From positions 31,820 through 95,819 of the forward strand of contig JAQUYC010000003.1 in assembly GCA_028692105.1 (NCBI GenBank): a stretch of DNA of 64,000 bases, written 5' to 3'. The position numbers and the translations under genes were made by a program. The number at the start of each line of letters is the position of its first letter. Position 1 is the stretch's first letter. The notes below the pieces were generated by a model. That model was not told the DNA's origin. It ran no database searches and worked only from the letters and a program-made list of their open reading frames with translations. Shown here piece after piece: positions 8,523 to 17,343 of the stretch. Source of the stretch: Eubacteriales bacterium (GTDB lineage Bacteria > Bacillota > Clostridia > Peptostreptococcales > Anaerovoracaceae).

Positions 8523-8623
8523 ACAGATCAACAGAACCCGAATCATATATATTTGATATACAGCCCATTTATTATAAAACCGATTTTACAGGATCAACCC
8601 AACAACAGACATCGAATCCAAAA

Positions 8624-8661
8624 AAAAGAGGGTCCGCAACGGAGACTGCGGACCCTCTTTT
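8624..8661. terminator. Strong bidirectional terminator
   Basis: Perfect stem GAGGGTCCGCA (8628-8638) / TGCGGACCCTC (8647-8657), with A-run before and T-run after, between the convergent fusion gene and the permease. It works on both strands. Confidence 0.92.
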
Positions 8662-8747
8662 CTATGATGCTTTGTTGTATAAATCCTGGATTAGAATAAG
8701 AAATTAGTGAAACATTTTATTGTTTTACTTTGTTTTCGTCTATTCGA

Positions 8748-10160
8748 TTAGTCTTCTTTTGTGAACAGAGCAGCTTCACGATCTGCATTTGTAAAGCTTG
8801 CATACTTAGCTTTTGCATATATTGCAAGCGCTCCACCTAAAACAAACCATCCTACTACGAATATCCATTCGATTGGGAGGAGTGGTGCCGGTCCAAATGG
8901 AGTATACAGCCACAGGAAGAATAAGCAAACTAATACACACATAAATGCAACAAATTTGAAAGGTTTGATTGCATATGGTCTCTCCAGATCCGGGAAGTTC
9001 TTCCTGAGGTAGATAAAGGACAGAGTAACCATGGTGTATGTAACAACAACGCCCAAGGAACTTGCGTCTACCAACCATACAAGAGCTCCTTTACCAAGTA
9101 AGCAGGAGAATGTTGAAATTACTCCGACGAACAGTACTGCGTTTGCAGGTGTGCCGTACTTAGGATGAATTTTACCAAAGAAAGCCGGGAACATTCTTGC
9201 TTTACCCATGGAAAATAATACTCTGGCTCCGCCATACAGGAATCCGTTCCAGCTTGTTACAATACCAAGGATTGCACCGATGATACAAATTTTTCCTCCG
9301 ATTGGGCTGCCAAAAGCATAAGCCATAGCATCAGCAACAGGAATACTGTCCATGTTGGTTCTAATATCAATAGGAGCTGCAAGACCTGTGCTGATAATCA
9401 TAATGACATACCAAGCAGTAGCCATGAATATGGATGCGATCAGCAGTTTCGGAATTTTCTTCAAAGGAACATCCATTTCACTTGCAGACTGAGGAATAAC
9501 GTCAAAGCCTACAAACATAGCAGGCACCATCAGCAATACCATCGACAGTCCTTTAAAGTCTGTGAAAAGCGGCTGTGCGTTAGCAAAGTTGCCGTTAACT
9601 GTAGCTCCACCGACTAAGAGTACTCCGACAGCAATAAGTCCTACAGCTGCAAGAGTCTGGAAAATAGCAGTCTGTCTTGCACCAACATAGTTTACAAATA
9701 TAAGGATAACAGACATTGCGATGGCTACTAATGACCAAGGCAGATATACGTCAAAACCTTGAATCGTCCATAGATATCCCGAATCAGGTAGTGGGAAAAC
9801 ATAATCTACGGCGGTAGCAAACGCAGGGCCTTCCCACGCAGCTACACCAATGTAGGCTAAGCATGTGCCGAGTCCAGCAATAACAGCAGGCCAATAACCC
9901 ATGGATTTGTACGCAAATACTACGCCGCCTCCTGTATATGGGATTGCAGGGGTTAACTCTGCATAGGCCAATCCAACAAAAATACATAATACCGCTCCCA
10001 TAAGGTAAGCAACTACTGCACCCGCAATACCGGCGTCAACTCCCCATTTTCCGGAGAGCATGATCCAGCCCCAGCCGATCATTGTTCCAAAGGCCAACAT
10101 TAGAACGTCTATCGTTTTAAAGCCTTTCTTTAGTTGTTGTGATTGTTGATTTTCACTCAC
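8748..10160 (-). CDS. APC-family amino-acid permease
   Basis: 470 aa from a GTG at 10160, with AAGGAG nine bases upstream; a longer frame to 10265 lacks a ribosome binding site and would cover the predicted transcription start. About twelve hydrophobic segments are seen, beginning LMLAFGTMIGWGWIML. This is the APC-superfamily TM1 break with the G-x-G-rich substrate loop. Later segments include the ILGIVTSWNGFLYGGARVLFSMGKARMFP stretch, split here only by position, typical of amino-acid exchangers. It moves an amino acid or amine across the cytoplasmic membrane; the substrate cannot be deduced. A sigma-54 promoter lies upstream and the adjacent gene encodes a sigma-54 activator, so induction by an external signal is likely. 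Confidence 0.85.
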   Translation of the reverse strand: MSENQQSQQLKKGFKTIDVLMLAFGTMIGWGWIMLSGKWGVDAGIAGAVVAYLMGAVLCIFVGLAYAELTPAIPYTGGGVVFAYKSMGYWPAVIAGLGTCLAYIGVAAWEGPAFATAVDYVFPLPDSGYLWTIQGFDVYLPWSLVAIAMSVILIFVNYVGARQTAIFQTLAAVGLIAVGVLLVGGATVNGNFANAQPLFTDFKGLSMVLLMVPAMFVGFDVIPQSASEMDVPLKKIPKLLIASIFMATAWYVIMIISTGLAAPIDIRTNMDSIPVADAMAYAFGSPIGGKICIIGAILGIVTSWNGFLYGGARVLFSMGKARMFPAFFGKIHPKYGTPANAVLFVGVISTFSCLLGKGALVWLVDASSLGVVVTYTMVTLSFIYLRKNFPDLERPYAIKPFKFVAFMCVLVCLFFLWLYTPFGPAPLLPIEWIFVVGWFVLGGALAIYAKAKYASFTNADREAALFTKED

Positions 10161-10279
10161 GTTTTTATTCTCCTTTCTTTGATTTGCATATTTCTCGAAA
10201 ACACATCCAAAGATGGATTCTGAAATATTTACAAATCGGCTTAATTTAATTAGCGATTTATACAACCATTAATAATAAA

Positions 10280-10294
10280 GCAAGATTGAAGCCA
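10280..10294 (-). promoter_or_regulatory. Sigma-54 (-24/-12) promoter of the permease gene
   Basis: On the minus strand TGGCTTCAATCTTGC matches the TGGC-N7-TTGC consensus with exact spacing between the -24 GG (10293-10292) and -12 GC (10281-10280). Transcription would start near 10268, giving a ~108-base leader. The neighbouring gene is an NtrC-type activator. The palindrome GAAATATATTTC at 10471-10482 is one possible upstream activator site, not verified. The rest of the 10161-10484 gap holds no gene. Confidence 0.75.
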
Positions 10295-10484
10295 TATGCA
10301 CTGGCGTTTCAAAAAAAATATTTCGTATTTATTTCGAATTACCTGAAAGCTTTGAAAAATCGTACTTAGATAGGAGAGCATTTGGCATTTTACTTATAAA
10401 TTCCTCGTCGCTTTTTACATTTTTGAGGGAGTATCGGATCCGTTTTGATGAAAAAAAATACAGAGACTGTGAAATATATTTCGC

Positions 10485-11912
10485 TTATCCCGAGAAAGGA
10501 AACTCACCTTTGGAGACCCCTTTATCTTGACAATCCCTGATGCCGTATTCCGAAATTTTATTGAAGAGATGTCTTGTACTGATATCCAGGTCTTTCGCAG
10601 ATTTGGTAACATTATACTGATTTCTTTTTAATACATTTTCTATATATTTAGATTCGAATTCTCTGCGAACATCCTTGAGTGTATAATTGGCTTCGGAAAG
10701 TTCTGCCATAGCATCAGGATCATCATACATCAAGTTCGGAATGCTGCCTGATGTGATATGACCGTCATCTGACAATACAACCATACGTTCGATAATGTTT
10801 TTCAGCTCCCTTATATTACCCGGATAACGATAATTAAGCAGAAAATCCATGACATCATTGTCTATTTCAATACGTTCAATACCCATACTGCTTTTCACCT
10901 TTTCTGCAAAAAATTGGATCAGGTCCGGAAGGTCCTCTTTCCTGTCGCGCAGAGGGGGCACTTGAATGATGATAGTGCTGAGCCGGTAAAAGATATCCTC
11001 GCGGAAATTTCCTTCTTTGATCTCTTTTGACAGATCTTTATTGGTCGCAGAAATCAGCCGGAAATCTACCTTGATTTCATCATTGCTTCCGATTCGGTTT
11101 ATCATTTTTGTTTCGATTGCTCTCAGCAGTTTTGCCTGGGTAGTTAAAGGAATATCACCGATTTCATCCAAAAATAACGTGCCTGACTGGGCTGCCTCAA
11201 ACCTGCCGATACGTGTGCTTAAAGCTCCTGTAAAAGAACCTTTCTCATGCCCGAACAGCTCCGACTCTAAAAGGCTGTTGGAAAAGACATGGCAGTTAGT
11301 GGCATAGAAACTGTTCTTGCTCCGGTTGCTCTCACTGTGAATATATTGGGCTATGACTTCTTTTCCGGCGCCAGATTCTCCCAATATAAGGACATTCGCT
11401 TCACTCTTGGCCACCTTGGAGGCCATATCCAGAACCTCTCGGTACAGTTTGCTTTTCGTATTCATCATATAGCTGCTGCCGTTCGGTTCAGCCGTACTTT
11501 CGGTCTCTTTACTCTGTGTCTGTTTCAGCTTTTCGATGTTTTGTATTTCCTTCAGCAGTTCCTCCGGGTCGCTCCCCTTGATTACATAGGTATAAGCGCC
11601 TTGTTTCATTGCTTCTACCGCATTATTGATGGTTCCGTGTGCAGTCAGTATGATGAAAAAGAGATTGGGGCGGATTTTCTTTACGGCTTTCAGAAGAGCT
11701 ATTCCATCCATCTCAGGCATAATCAGATCTGAAATGATGATATCAAAATATTCTGTTTTCAGGATGTCGGTCACTTCTTTCGATTTTATACACTGTTTTA
11801 CCTGATAGCCTTCCGCCTGTAAAATCATTGAAAGGGTCTCGCGGCATGCTTCTTCATCATCCACAATCAGGATCTTCAGGTCTTTATTCATAGCCCTTAG
11901 ATCTTTATTCAT
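10485..11912 (-). CDS. Sigma-54-dependent response regulator (NtrC family)
   Basis: 475 aa. The receiver domain (residues 13-125) carries phospho-acceptor D62 in SDLIMPEMDG. The AAA+ domain has Walker A GESGAGKE (178-185), the sigma-54 contact loop GSFTGA (225-230; canonical GAFTGA) and Walker B TLFLDEIGD. A Fis-type helix-turn-helix (NVTKSAKDLDIS...) lies near the end. ATG 11912 is chosen because it overlaps the stop of the preceding kinase fragment (TATGAATAA) and has GAGGAG nine bases upstream. MNKDL is repeated at residues 1-5 and 8-12, from a short DNA duplication. It should activate the sigma-54 promoter of the permease, but its partner kinase is broken, so its input is unknown. Confidence 0.92.
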   Translation of the reverse strand: MNKDLRAMNKDLKILIVDDEEACRETLSMILQAEGYQVKQCIKSKEVTDILKTEYFDIIISDLIMPEMDGIALLKAVKKIRPNLFFIILTAHGTINNAVEAMKQGAYTYVIKGSDPEELLKEIQNIEKLKQTQSKETESTAEPNGSSYMMNTKSKLYREVLDMASKVAKSEANVLILGESGAGKEVIAQYIHSESNRSKNSFYATNCHVFSNSLLESELFGHEKGSFTGALSTRIGRFEAAQSGTLFLDEIGDIPLTTQAKLLRAIETKMINRIGSNDEIKVDFRLISATNKDLSKEIKEGNFREDIFYRLSTIIIQVPPLRDRKEDLPDLIQFFAEKVKSSMGIERIEIDNDVMDFLLNYRYPGNIRELKNIIERMVVLSDDGHITSGSIPNLMYDDPDAMAELSEANYTLKDVRREFESKYIENVLKRNQYNVTKSAKDLDISTRHLFNKISEYGIRDCQDKGVSKGEFPFSG

Positions 11913-12051
11913 AGTATTCCACTCCTCTTGTAACCGGAAGCCGAATCGTAAAAGCTGTTTCTCCTCCAACTTCACTTTCCACAGTAATACTTCCGTTAAA
12001 TTTGCTTATTTCATTATATACGATATAAAGTCCGAGCCCAGCGCCGTTGTT
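11905..12051 (-). pseudogene. Histidine kinase remnant (C-terminal 48 codons)
   Basis: Translation on the minus strand gives the G2 end of a GHKL ATPase: NNGAGLGLYIVYNEISKF, then NGSITVESEVGGETAFTIRLPV, ending at a TAA that overlaps the regulator's ATG. Upstream, kinase similarity stops abruptly near 12051 and an in-frame TAA occurs near 12075. No start codon, H-box, N-box or sensor part is present, so this is the tail of a deleted kinase gene. It was almost certainly the cognate sensor of the adjacent regulator. Confidence 0.82.
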
Positions 12052-12218
12052 TATTAACCATATCAGAGGTAATTATACATTCGAAAATAGACAAATTAGA
12101 TATGCATATAATGTAGATATTATATCATAATGAGTGTGTCTCGACAACGTATTTCAAGCGTATCTCAAGCTGACGGACATGAGTTTGAAGATGCAAAGAC
12201 CATGTATTTGAAGATATC

Positions 12219-12248
12219 TTGACACGTTGTATCTGCAAATGATAGTAT
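12219..12248 (+). promoter_or_regulatory. SigA-type promoter of the cobalamin operon
   Basis: TTGACA (12219-12224), an 18-bp spacer, and TAGTAT (12243-12248). Transcription from about 12255 would include the whole B12 riboswitch. Confidence 0.65.
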
Positions 12249-12329
12249 GTAGCTAACAAAATCGAATAAACGTTTTATGTTCGGCTCATCCATGATGTTT
12301 TTGTCTGATTCTTAAGAATCCGGAGACAT

Positions 12330-12500
12330 GATGTTATGGTTGAACCGCTGAGAGGGAAACAGGTGAGAGTCCTGTGCGGTCCCGCCGCTGTAAGCGAGGA
12401 GTTCTTCCATAGCATGTATTTGCGCAAATCACATGCGCCACTGAGCGAAAGCCCGGGAAGGTTTGTAAAGAATGATGATTCGTGAGCCAGAAGACCTGCA
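12330..12500 (+). promoter_or_regulatory. Cobalamin (adenosylcobalamin-type) riboswitch
   Basis: Conserved blocks appear in order: AGAGGGAAACAGGTGAGAG, TCCTGTGCGGTCCCGCCGC, CTGTAAGCGAGGAG, GCCACTGAG, CCGGGAAGG and the B12 box GCCAGAAGACCTGC (12486-12499). It binds cobalamin in the nascent leader and switches off expression when B12 is plentiful. Downstream lies an intrinsic terminator, so control is by transcription termination. All five genes from 12733 to 20683 would be governed by it. Confidence 0.95.
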
Positions 12501-12575
12501 TAAAATTTAAAAAAGATTCCGACGGGTGATCGGCAAGCTTTAATTTAGTATTTAATAACATACAGAAGAATACGG

Positions 12576-12605
12576 AGCTGTAGCAATGCTGCAGCTTTTG
12601 TTTTT
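12576..12605 (+). terminator. Riboswitch expression-platform terminator
   Basis: AGCTGTAGC (12576-12584) pairs with GCTGCAGCT (12588-12596; one G-U), followed by TTTGTTTTT. It lies between the B12 box and the first gene. Confidence 0.8.
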
Positions 12606-12625
12606 GAACGAATTGCTATTCTGTT

Positions 12626-12663
12626 ACCAGCTCGCCCGATTTGCATAGTAAATGCCATCGAAT
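12626..12663. repeat. Dispersed palindromic element, copy 2
   Basis: Begins CCAGCTCGCCCGATTTGCAT and ends GCCATCGAA. The first ~24 bases match the copy at 42173 with three or four differences. Confidence 0.5.
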
Positions 12664-12732
12664 AAAACTCAAATTGACATCTGCCAAATCTTTCGGCAAA
12701 TCCCAGTATTACTTAGAAAGTGAGGAACAAAA

Positions 12733-15700
12733 ATGAATACAAAATACAGATTACAGAGAAAAGTGACAGCATTCCTGCTGGTGATGGCGATGCTTTGCGG
12801 AAGCATGGGCTTAAACGGGTTGGGGATACCGGTTAACATCGCTTACGCTGAATCGGGGTCTCCTTCCGGGGGCTCTGTGTATGACATTTCAGCTGATGTT
12901 GAAAATATAATTAGCGGAATAAGGGATGCAGGTGATGTCCATGCATCATCCTATTATACGGACGACTGGGTGTTAGGCATGGCAGCGGCCGGACTGCCCC
13001 TTACAGCTGATGAAAAAACTAAATATCTATCAAATGTACTTAATATTGCAGCAGCCGGTAGCGCAGCCGCAAAAGCAAAGTCAGCAATAGCCTTAACAGC
13101 TTTAAATATTGATGCGAGATATATCGCCAATAAGAACGGCGGAGAGAATATCAACCTTATAAATGAAATAGCATTCTTTAATGACCCTATTGATCCGATT
13201 TACGGAGCACCGTTTATATTATCTCTTTATGATCTGCATAATTATGAAATACCAACCGGTGCCGCGATAACAAGAGAAAGCCTGATAGATAACATTATCA
13301 ATGCACAGGAACCTGAAGGTTCATGGACTGATGATTGGGGTTCAGATGCTACCGGGATGGCCTTGCCGTCTTTAGCGCCATATTATAATGCAAATACGGA
13401 AACAAACGGAATAAGCGCCCCATCATGCGCTGCTATCACGACAGCAATAAATGATGCATTAAATTATCTGTCTGCTTTACAAGGGATAGACGGAGGATTT
13501 CCGGGCTTTATGGGCATGCCGGATTCCAATACTATGAGTACAAATATAGTGGGAATAAACGCTCTAAGATTGAATCCGCATACAGATACCAGATTTATAA
13601 AAAACGGAAATAGCGCAATGCAGAAGCTGCTTTCCTATAGAACAAGTGATGATAAGCTTGGTTGGATGGACAATATGGCTGCTAACGATTATGCTTGTCA
13701 GCAGGGCTTAGGGGCACTTGCAACTTATCAAAATCTAAGTAATGCCAGAAGCAGTAATTTATATCAATTTACAAAGGAAACCACGCCTTATACAAGCTGG
13801 CCTGACGCAAACTTGCTGACAGGCATAAGGGTCACTGCACCGACACAGACGGAGTACAGCTATGATGCTGCGAAAACGAATGATACAGTCAACACTGAAG
13901 GGATGACCGTAACAGCAGTCTACAACGGAGACGCGGCAAACACAACAGGTGTTGCAATCACAAACTGCGTTGTTTCGAATATCGACCGGGCGAAGCCGGG
14001 CACCCAAGCTGTGACCGTATCGTATCAAGGCTATACAGCCAACTTCATAGTAACTGTGAAAAACAGCGATACAACTGTTCCATTGAAAGACACGGCAAAT
14101 GTTAAAGTAAGAACTAACAACAGTACGATAGCCTCTTCCGCTTCAATGTTGATTGAGGCAGGAAAGACAAGCGCACTGGATGTGTTGAAGATGTTATTGG
14201 ACGCTGAAGGCATAAACTATGTTATCAAGCAAAATGGATATGTTTCGGAAATAAATGGATTGGGTGAGTTTGATCAAGGTTCAAACTCCGGATGGCTTTA
14301 TTCTGTAAACGGGACTCCGCCTTCTACAACTTCGGCTAAAGATTATATTCTTCAAAATGGAGATTCAATCGTTTGGTACTATACCTTGGATTTCACTAAG
14401 GATAAGAGCAGCAGCAACTGGAAGGAAGAAAAGACCGATGCTGAATCTGCAGCGGGAACCGCTAAAGAAACTGCGGCCATAACGGTAACATCAAGAATTG
14501 ACAGCAGCGGCAAGGCCTTTGCATCTGTTTCAGCAAAGGAAGTTACAATAGCAATAGACGCAGCATTACAGGGAGCAGCCACCGGAGTTAGGGTTATGGC
14601 TCACATGACAGTGGAGGGAGCAGATAATGCCGCATCCGTTGAGATGACGATACCCGGCTCTGTGCTAAAGGCATTTAACACAAAGACGGACGGAGTTACG
14701 ATAAAAATGCCTGTTGCCGCTATTAGCCTTGATACAGGTACGCTTAATACATTAGCGGCTGAAGCAGGCGGCGATATAAAAATTACCGTAGCAAAGCTTG
14801 ATTCGGCTGACATACAAAACTTGAGCGAGGAAGTAAAAGCCGAGATAGGGGGTAGACCGGTATATGATTTTTCGATCATGAGCGGCGGCAGGAATATCTC
14901 AGAGTTTGACGGAAAAATTACATTAACTGTGCCATACACCGCATCGCCTCAGGAAATAAGCGATGGACTTGTGATATACTTTTTAAAGGATGACGGAAGC
15001 CTAAAAGTTGTGAGAGATTGTATCTATGATGCAGATACCGGTACAATGACGTTTACGACAAAGCATTTTTCAAAATATGCCTTGGGCTATAATGCATTGG
15101 GCTTTAATGACACTGAATCTCATTGGGCGAAAAACGACATTGCATATCTTGCTTCGAGAGGGATAGTTAACGGTACTTCGGAAACAACCTTTTCGCCCGA
15201 TTATAACGTAACAAGAGCCCAATTTGTACAAATACTCGCAAACCTAACAGGAAGTGATACAGACAGCATTCAGAGCGGTAAAGGGACATCGTTTATTGAT
15301 GTACCGAAAACTGCATGGTATTCAAAAGCAGTTGAATGGGCTGCTGAGGAGGAAATTGTAAAAGGTATTGAAAATAATGACGGCTGTATAAGCTTCCGGC
15401 CAAACACAAATATCTCCAGACAGGACATGTCTATCTTGATTTTAAGATTTACTGAAAAATATGAAGGATACGATATTGCAAAAATCAGAGAAGCGTCAGT
15501 TTTTTCGGATGAAGATGAAATAGCGGCTTATGCAAAAGAAGCAGTTTTGCAATTGCAGCAGGCGGGATTGATCAATGGGAAAACCGCAAGTACATTTGAG
15601 CCAAAAGACTATGCAACAAGAGCAGAAAGCGCAAAAATGATTGCAATGATGCTCCGGAATTCCCTGAAGGCCACAACTGTCGTGGTTGAAAATGATGAAC

Positions 15701-16611
15701 TGCAAACGAAACATATTGATGTATCAAACGATATTGGTCGAGCAAGCCGGTATCTTGTAAAAACAGTTTCAAATCCGATGATTTCCGCTGTTGGCGGTGA
15801 ATGGACAATTCTTGGATTAGCTAGATCAGGGGTCGAAACGCCTGAAGACTACTATGAACGATACTACGAAAATGTGGTATCAGAATTAAAATTAAAGAGC
15901 GGGAATCTGACGAAAGTAAAGTATTCCGAGTATTCCAGGCTTATTCTGGCACTGACGGCCATAGGCAGGGACGTAACGAATGTGGGAGGCTATAATCTGA
16001 CGGAGAAGCTATCGGATTATAACAATGTCATCAAACAGGGGATCAATGGACCGATATTCGCACTGCTTGCATTGGATAGCGGCGACTATGAGATTCCTCA
16101 GGCCGCAAGCGTAACGGTACAGACAACGAGAGAATTGCTGATAGATTATATCTTGAAAAAGGAAATAACAGATGCAGCCGGTGTAAAAGGAGGTTTTTCC
16201 CTTTCTGATGGCACCCCGGATGCAGATATAACAGGGATGTCGCTCCAGGCACTTGCAAAGTATAAAAGCATGCCGGAAGTAAAAGCCGCTATCGATAGGG
16301 GACTTGAGGCTTTAAACCGCATGCAGTCTGCAGATGGAAGCTTTAAAACTGCCGGAACAGAAAACTCGGAAAGCATTGTTCAGGCGATAGTGGCAAAATC
16401 CATGCTGGGAGTTGATGCTGCCAATAATGTAGATGCATTGATGAAATACTGCAATAAAGACGGAAGCATCAGGCATACAATTGCAGGAGGAGCGGACTTG
16501 ATGGCAACGGAACAGGGTCTGTATGCCCTTGCCGCATATGAACGGTATATCAACAGCAAAAATTCTCTGTATGACATGGCAGATTCGCAGACAGTCAGTG
16601 AGGATATGTAG
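12733..16611 (+). CDS. S-layer-anchored transcobalamin-like protein (alpha/alpha toroid, DUF4430, SLH)
   Basis: 1292 aa, exported: signal peptide 1-39 with cleavage after AYA. Residues ~47-355 and ~995-1292 are two helical toroid-like regions with repeated motifs such as LSALQGIDGGFPG and LNRMQSADGSFK, as in prenyltransferase/terpene-cyclase folds and the alpha domain of eukaryotic cobalamin carriers. Between them lie a Big_3-type Ig domain (~364-446), a DUF4430 domain (~456-556; SGWLYSVNG, GDSIVWYY), an unassigned beta-rich region (~575-785), and three SLH domains (~788-980) that bind the cell wall. DUF4430 matches the C-terminal domain of transcobalamin/intrinsic factor. With the B12 riboswitch upstream and the ECF genes downstream, it most likely captures corrinoids at the surface (inference). 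ATG 12733 has GTGAGGA upstream. Confidence 0.85.
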   Translation: MNTKYRLQRKVTAFLLVMAMLCGSMGLNGLGIPVNIAYAESGSPSGGSVYDISADVENIISGIRDAGDVHASSYYTDDWVLGMAAAGLPLTADEKTKYLSNVLNIAAAGSAAAKAKSAIALTALNIDARYIANKNGGENINLINEIAFFNDPIDPIYGAPFILSLYDLHNYEIPTGAAITRESLIDNIINAQEPEGSWTDDWGSDATGMALPSLAPYYNANTETNGISAPSCAAITTAINDALNYLSALQGIDGGFPGFMGMPDSNTMSTNIVGINALRLNPHTDTRFIKNGNSAMQKLLSYRTSDDKLGWMDNMAANDYACQQGLGALATYQNLSNARSSNLYQFTKETTPYTSWPDANLLTGIRVTAPTQTEYSYDAAKTNDTVNTEGMTVTAVYNGDAANTTGVAITNCVVSNIDRAKPGTQAVTVSYQGYTANFIVTVKNSDTTVPLKDTANVKVRTNNSTIASSASMLIEAGKTSALDVLKMLLDAEGINYVIKQNGYVSEINGLGEFDQGSNSGWLYSVNGTPPSTTSAKDYILQNGDSIVWYYTLDFTKDKSSSNWKEEKTDAESAAGTAKETAAITVTSRIDSSGKAFASVSAKEVTIAIDAALQGAATGVRVMAHMTVEGADNAASVEMTIPGSVLKAFNTKTDGVTIKMPVAAISLDTGTLNTLAAEAGGDIKITVAKLDSADIQNLSEEVKAEIGGRPVYDFSIMSGGRNISEFDGKITLTVPYTASPQEISDGLVIYFLKDDGSLKVVRDCIYDADTGTMTFTTKHFSKYALGYNALGFNDTESHWAKNDIAYLASRGIVNGTSETTFSPDYNVTRAQFVQILANLTGSDTDSIQSGKGTSFIDVPKTAWYSKAVEWAAEEEIVKGIENNDGCISFRPNTNISRQDMSILILRFTEKYEGYDIAKIREASVFSDEDEIAAYAKEAVLQLQQAGLINGKTASTFEPKDYATRAESAKMIAMMLRNSLKATTVVVENDELQTKHIDVSNDIGRASRYLVKTVSNPMISAVGGEWTILGLARSGVETPEDYYERYYENVVSELKLKSGNLTKVKYSEYSRLILALTAIGRDVTNVGGYNLTEKLSDYNNVIKQGINGPIFALLALDSGDYEIPQAASVTVQTTRELLIDYILKKEITDAAGVKGGFSLSDGTPDADITGMSLQALAKYKSMPEVKAAIDRGLEALNRMQSADGSFKTAGTENSESIVQAIVAKSMLGVDAANNVDALMKYCNKDGSIRHTIAGGADLMATEQGLYALAAYERYINSKNSLYDMADSQTVSEDM

Positions 16612-16621
16612 GTGAGTGTTA

Positions 16622-17341
16622 ATGAATAAGTGTTTAAAAATATTATTGGTTCTGCTTGTTTGCATAGTCGTGTTTTCAGGGTGTGCTGACAATCAGGATG
16701 TACCATCCGAATCCGGGTATGCCATAAATCAGGGCAGTCCTGAGGAATCAGAAGATATAATGGCTAAAGATGATTTGCCTGGAGTTCAGGATGAAGATAA
16801 GCAGGGCAGTTCTGCTGTTTCAAAACATCCTGATAAAGACAAGCAGGGCAGTTCTTCCAAATCGAGCTATACTGATGAAGATACGGGTAAATCAACTGCA
16901 GCCGCAACTTCACCTTATTATTGTACCTTATTGATCACCTGCAGCACCATATTTGATAATATGGATGATTTTGATCAATCAAAACTCGAAGTCCTTCCGG
17001 AAGACGGCATCGTTTATACTGCTGAAAAGGTTGAATTCCACGAAGGAGACAGTGCTTTTGACGTTTTGCTACGAGAAACAAGAGCAGGAAATATACACAT
17101 GGAATTTGTCAATACACCCATTTATAACAGTGCGTATATTGAAGGCATAAATAATATCTATGAGTTTGATGCCGGACCTCTCTCCGGATGGATGTACAGA
17201 GTCAATGAAAAGTTCCCGAATTACGGCAGCAGCAGATATCAGCTTGTAGATGGAGATCGGGTAGAATGGATCTATACTTGTAATCTGGGACGCGATATCG
17301 GCGGAGACTGGAATGCACAAAACGGCGGGGAGAATCAATAA
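16622..17341 (+). CDS. DUF4430 lipoprotein, putative corrinoid-binding relay
   Basis: 239 aa from ATG 16622 (GGTGAG upstream; a GTG at 16616 is also possible). A type II signal peptide ends in lipobox VFSGC with the lipidated cysteine at 21. Residues ~25-95 are a Ser/Asp/Lys-rich linker containing two copies of DKQGSS. Residues ~97-230 are a DUF4430 domain (SAFDVLLRE, AGPLSGWMYRVNEKFP, DGDRVEWIYTCNLG) like that of the previous gene. Ten bases after the S-layer protein and two bases before ecfT, it is in the same operon. A membrane-anchored transcobalamin-like domain would hand cobalamin to the S component (inference). Confidence 0.8.
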   Translation: MNKCLKILLVLLVCIVVFSGCADNQDVPSESGYAINQGSPEESEDIMAKDDLPGVQDEDKQGSSAVSKHPDKDKQGSSSKSSYTDEDTGKSTAAATSPYYCTLLITCSTIFDNMDDFDQSKLEVLPEDGIVYTAEKVEFHEGDSAFDVLLRETRAGNIHMEFVNTPIYNSAYIEGINNIYEFDAGPLSGWMYRVNEKFPNYGSSRYQLVDGDRVEWIYTCNLGRDIGGDWNAQNGGENQ

Positions 17342-17343
17342 AC

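Noticed and set aside
8624..8661. Terminator hairpin as part of a riboswitch
   Set aside because: It lies between convergent gene ends, not in a leader.
11905..12051. Kinase fragment as a programmed frameshift of a longer gene
   Set aside because: No kinase-like sequence exists in any frame upstream of 12051 as far as the riboswitch.
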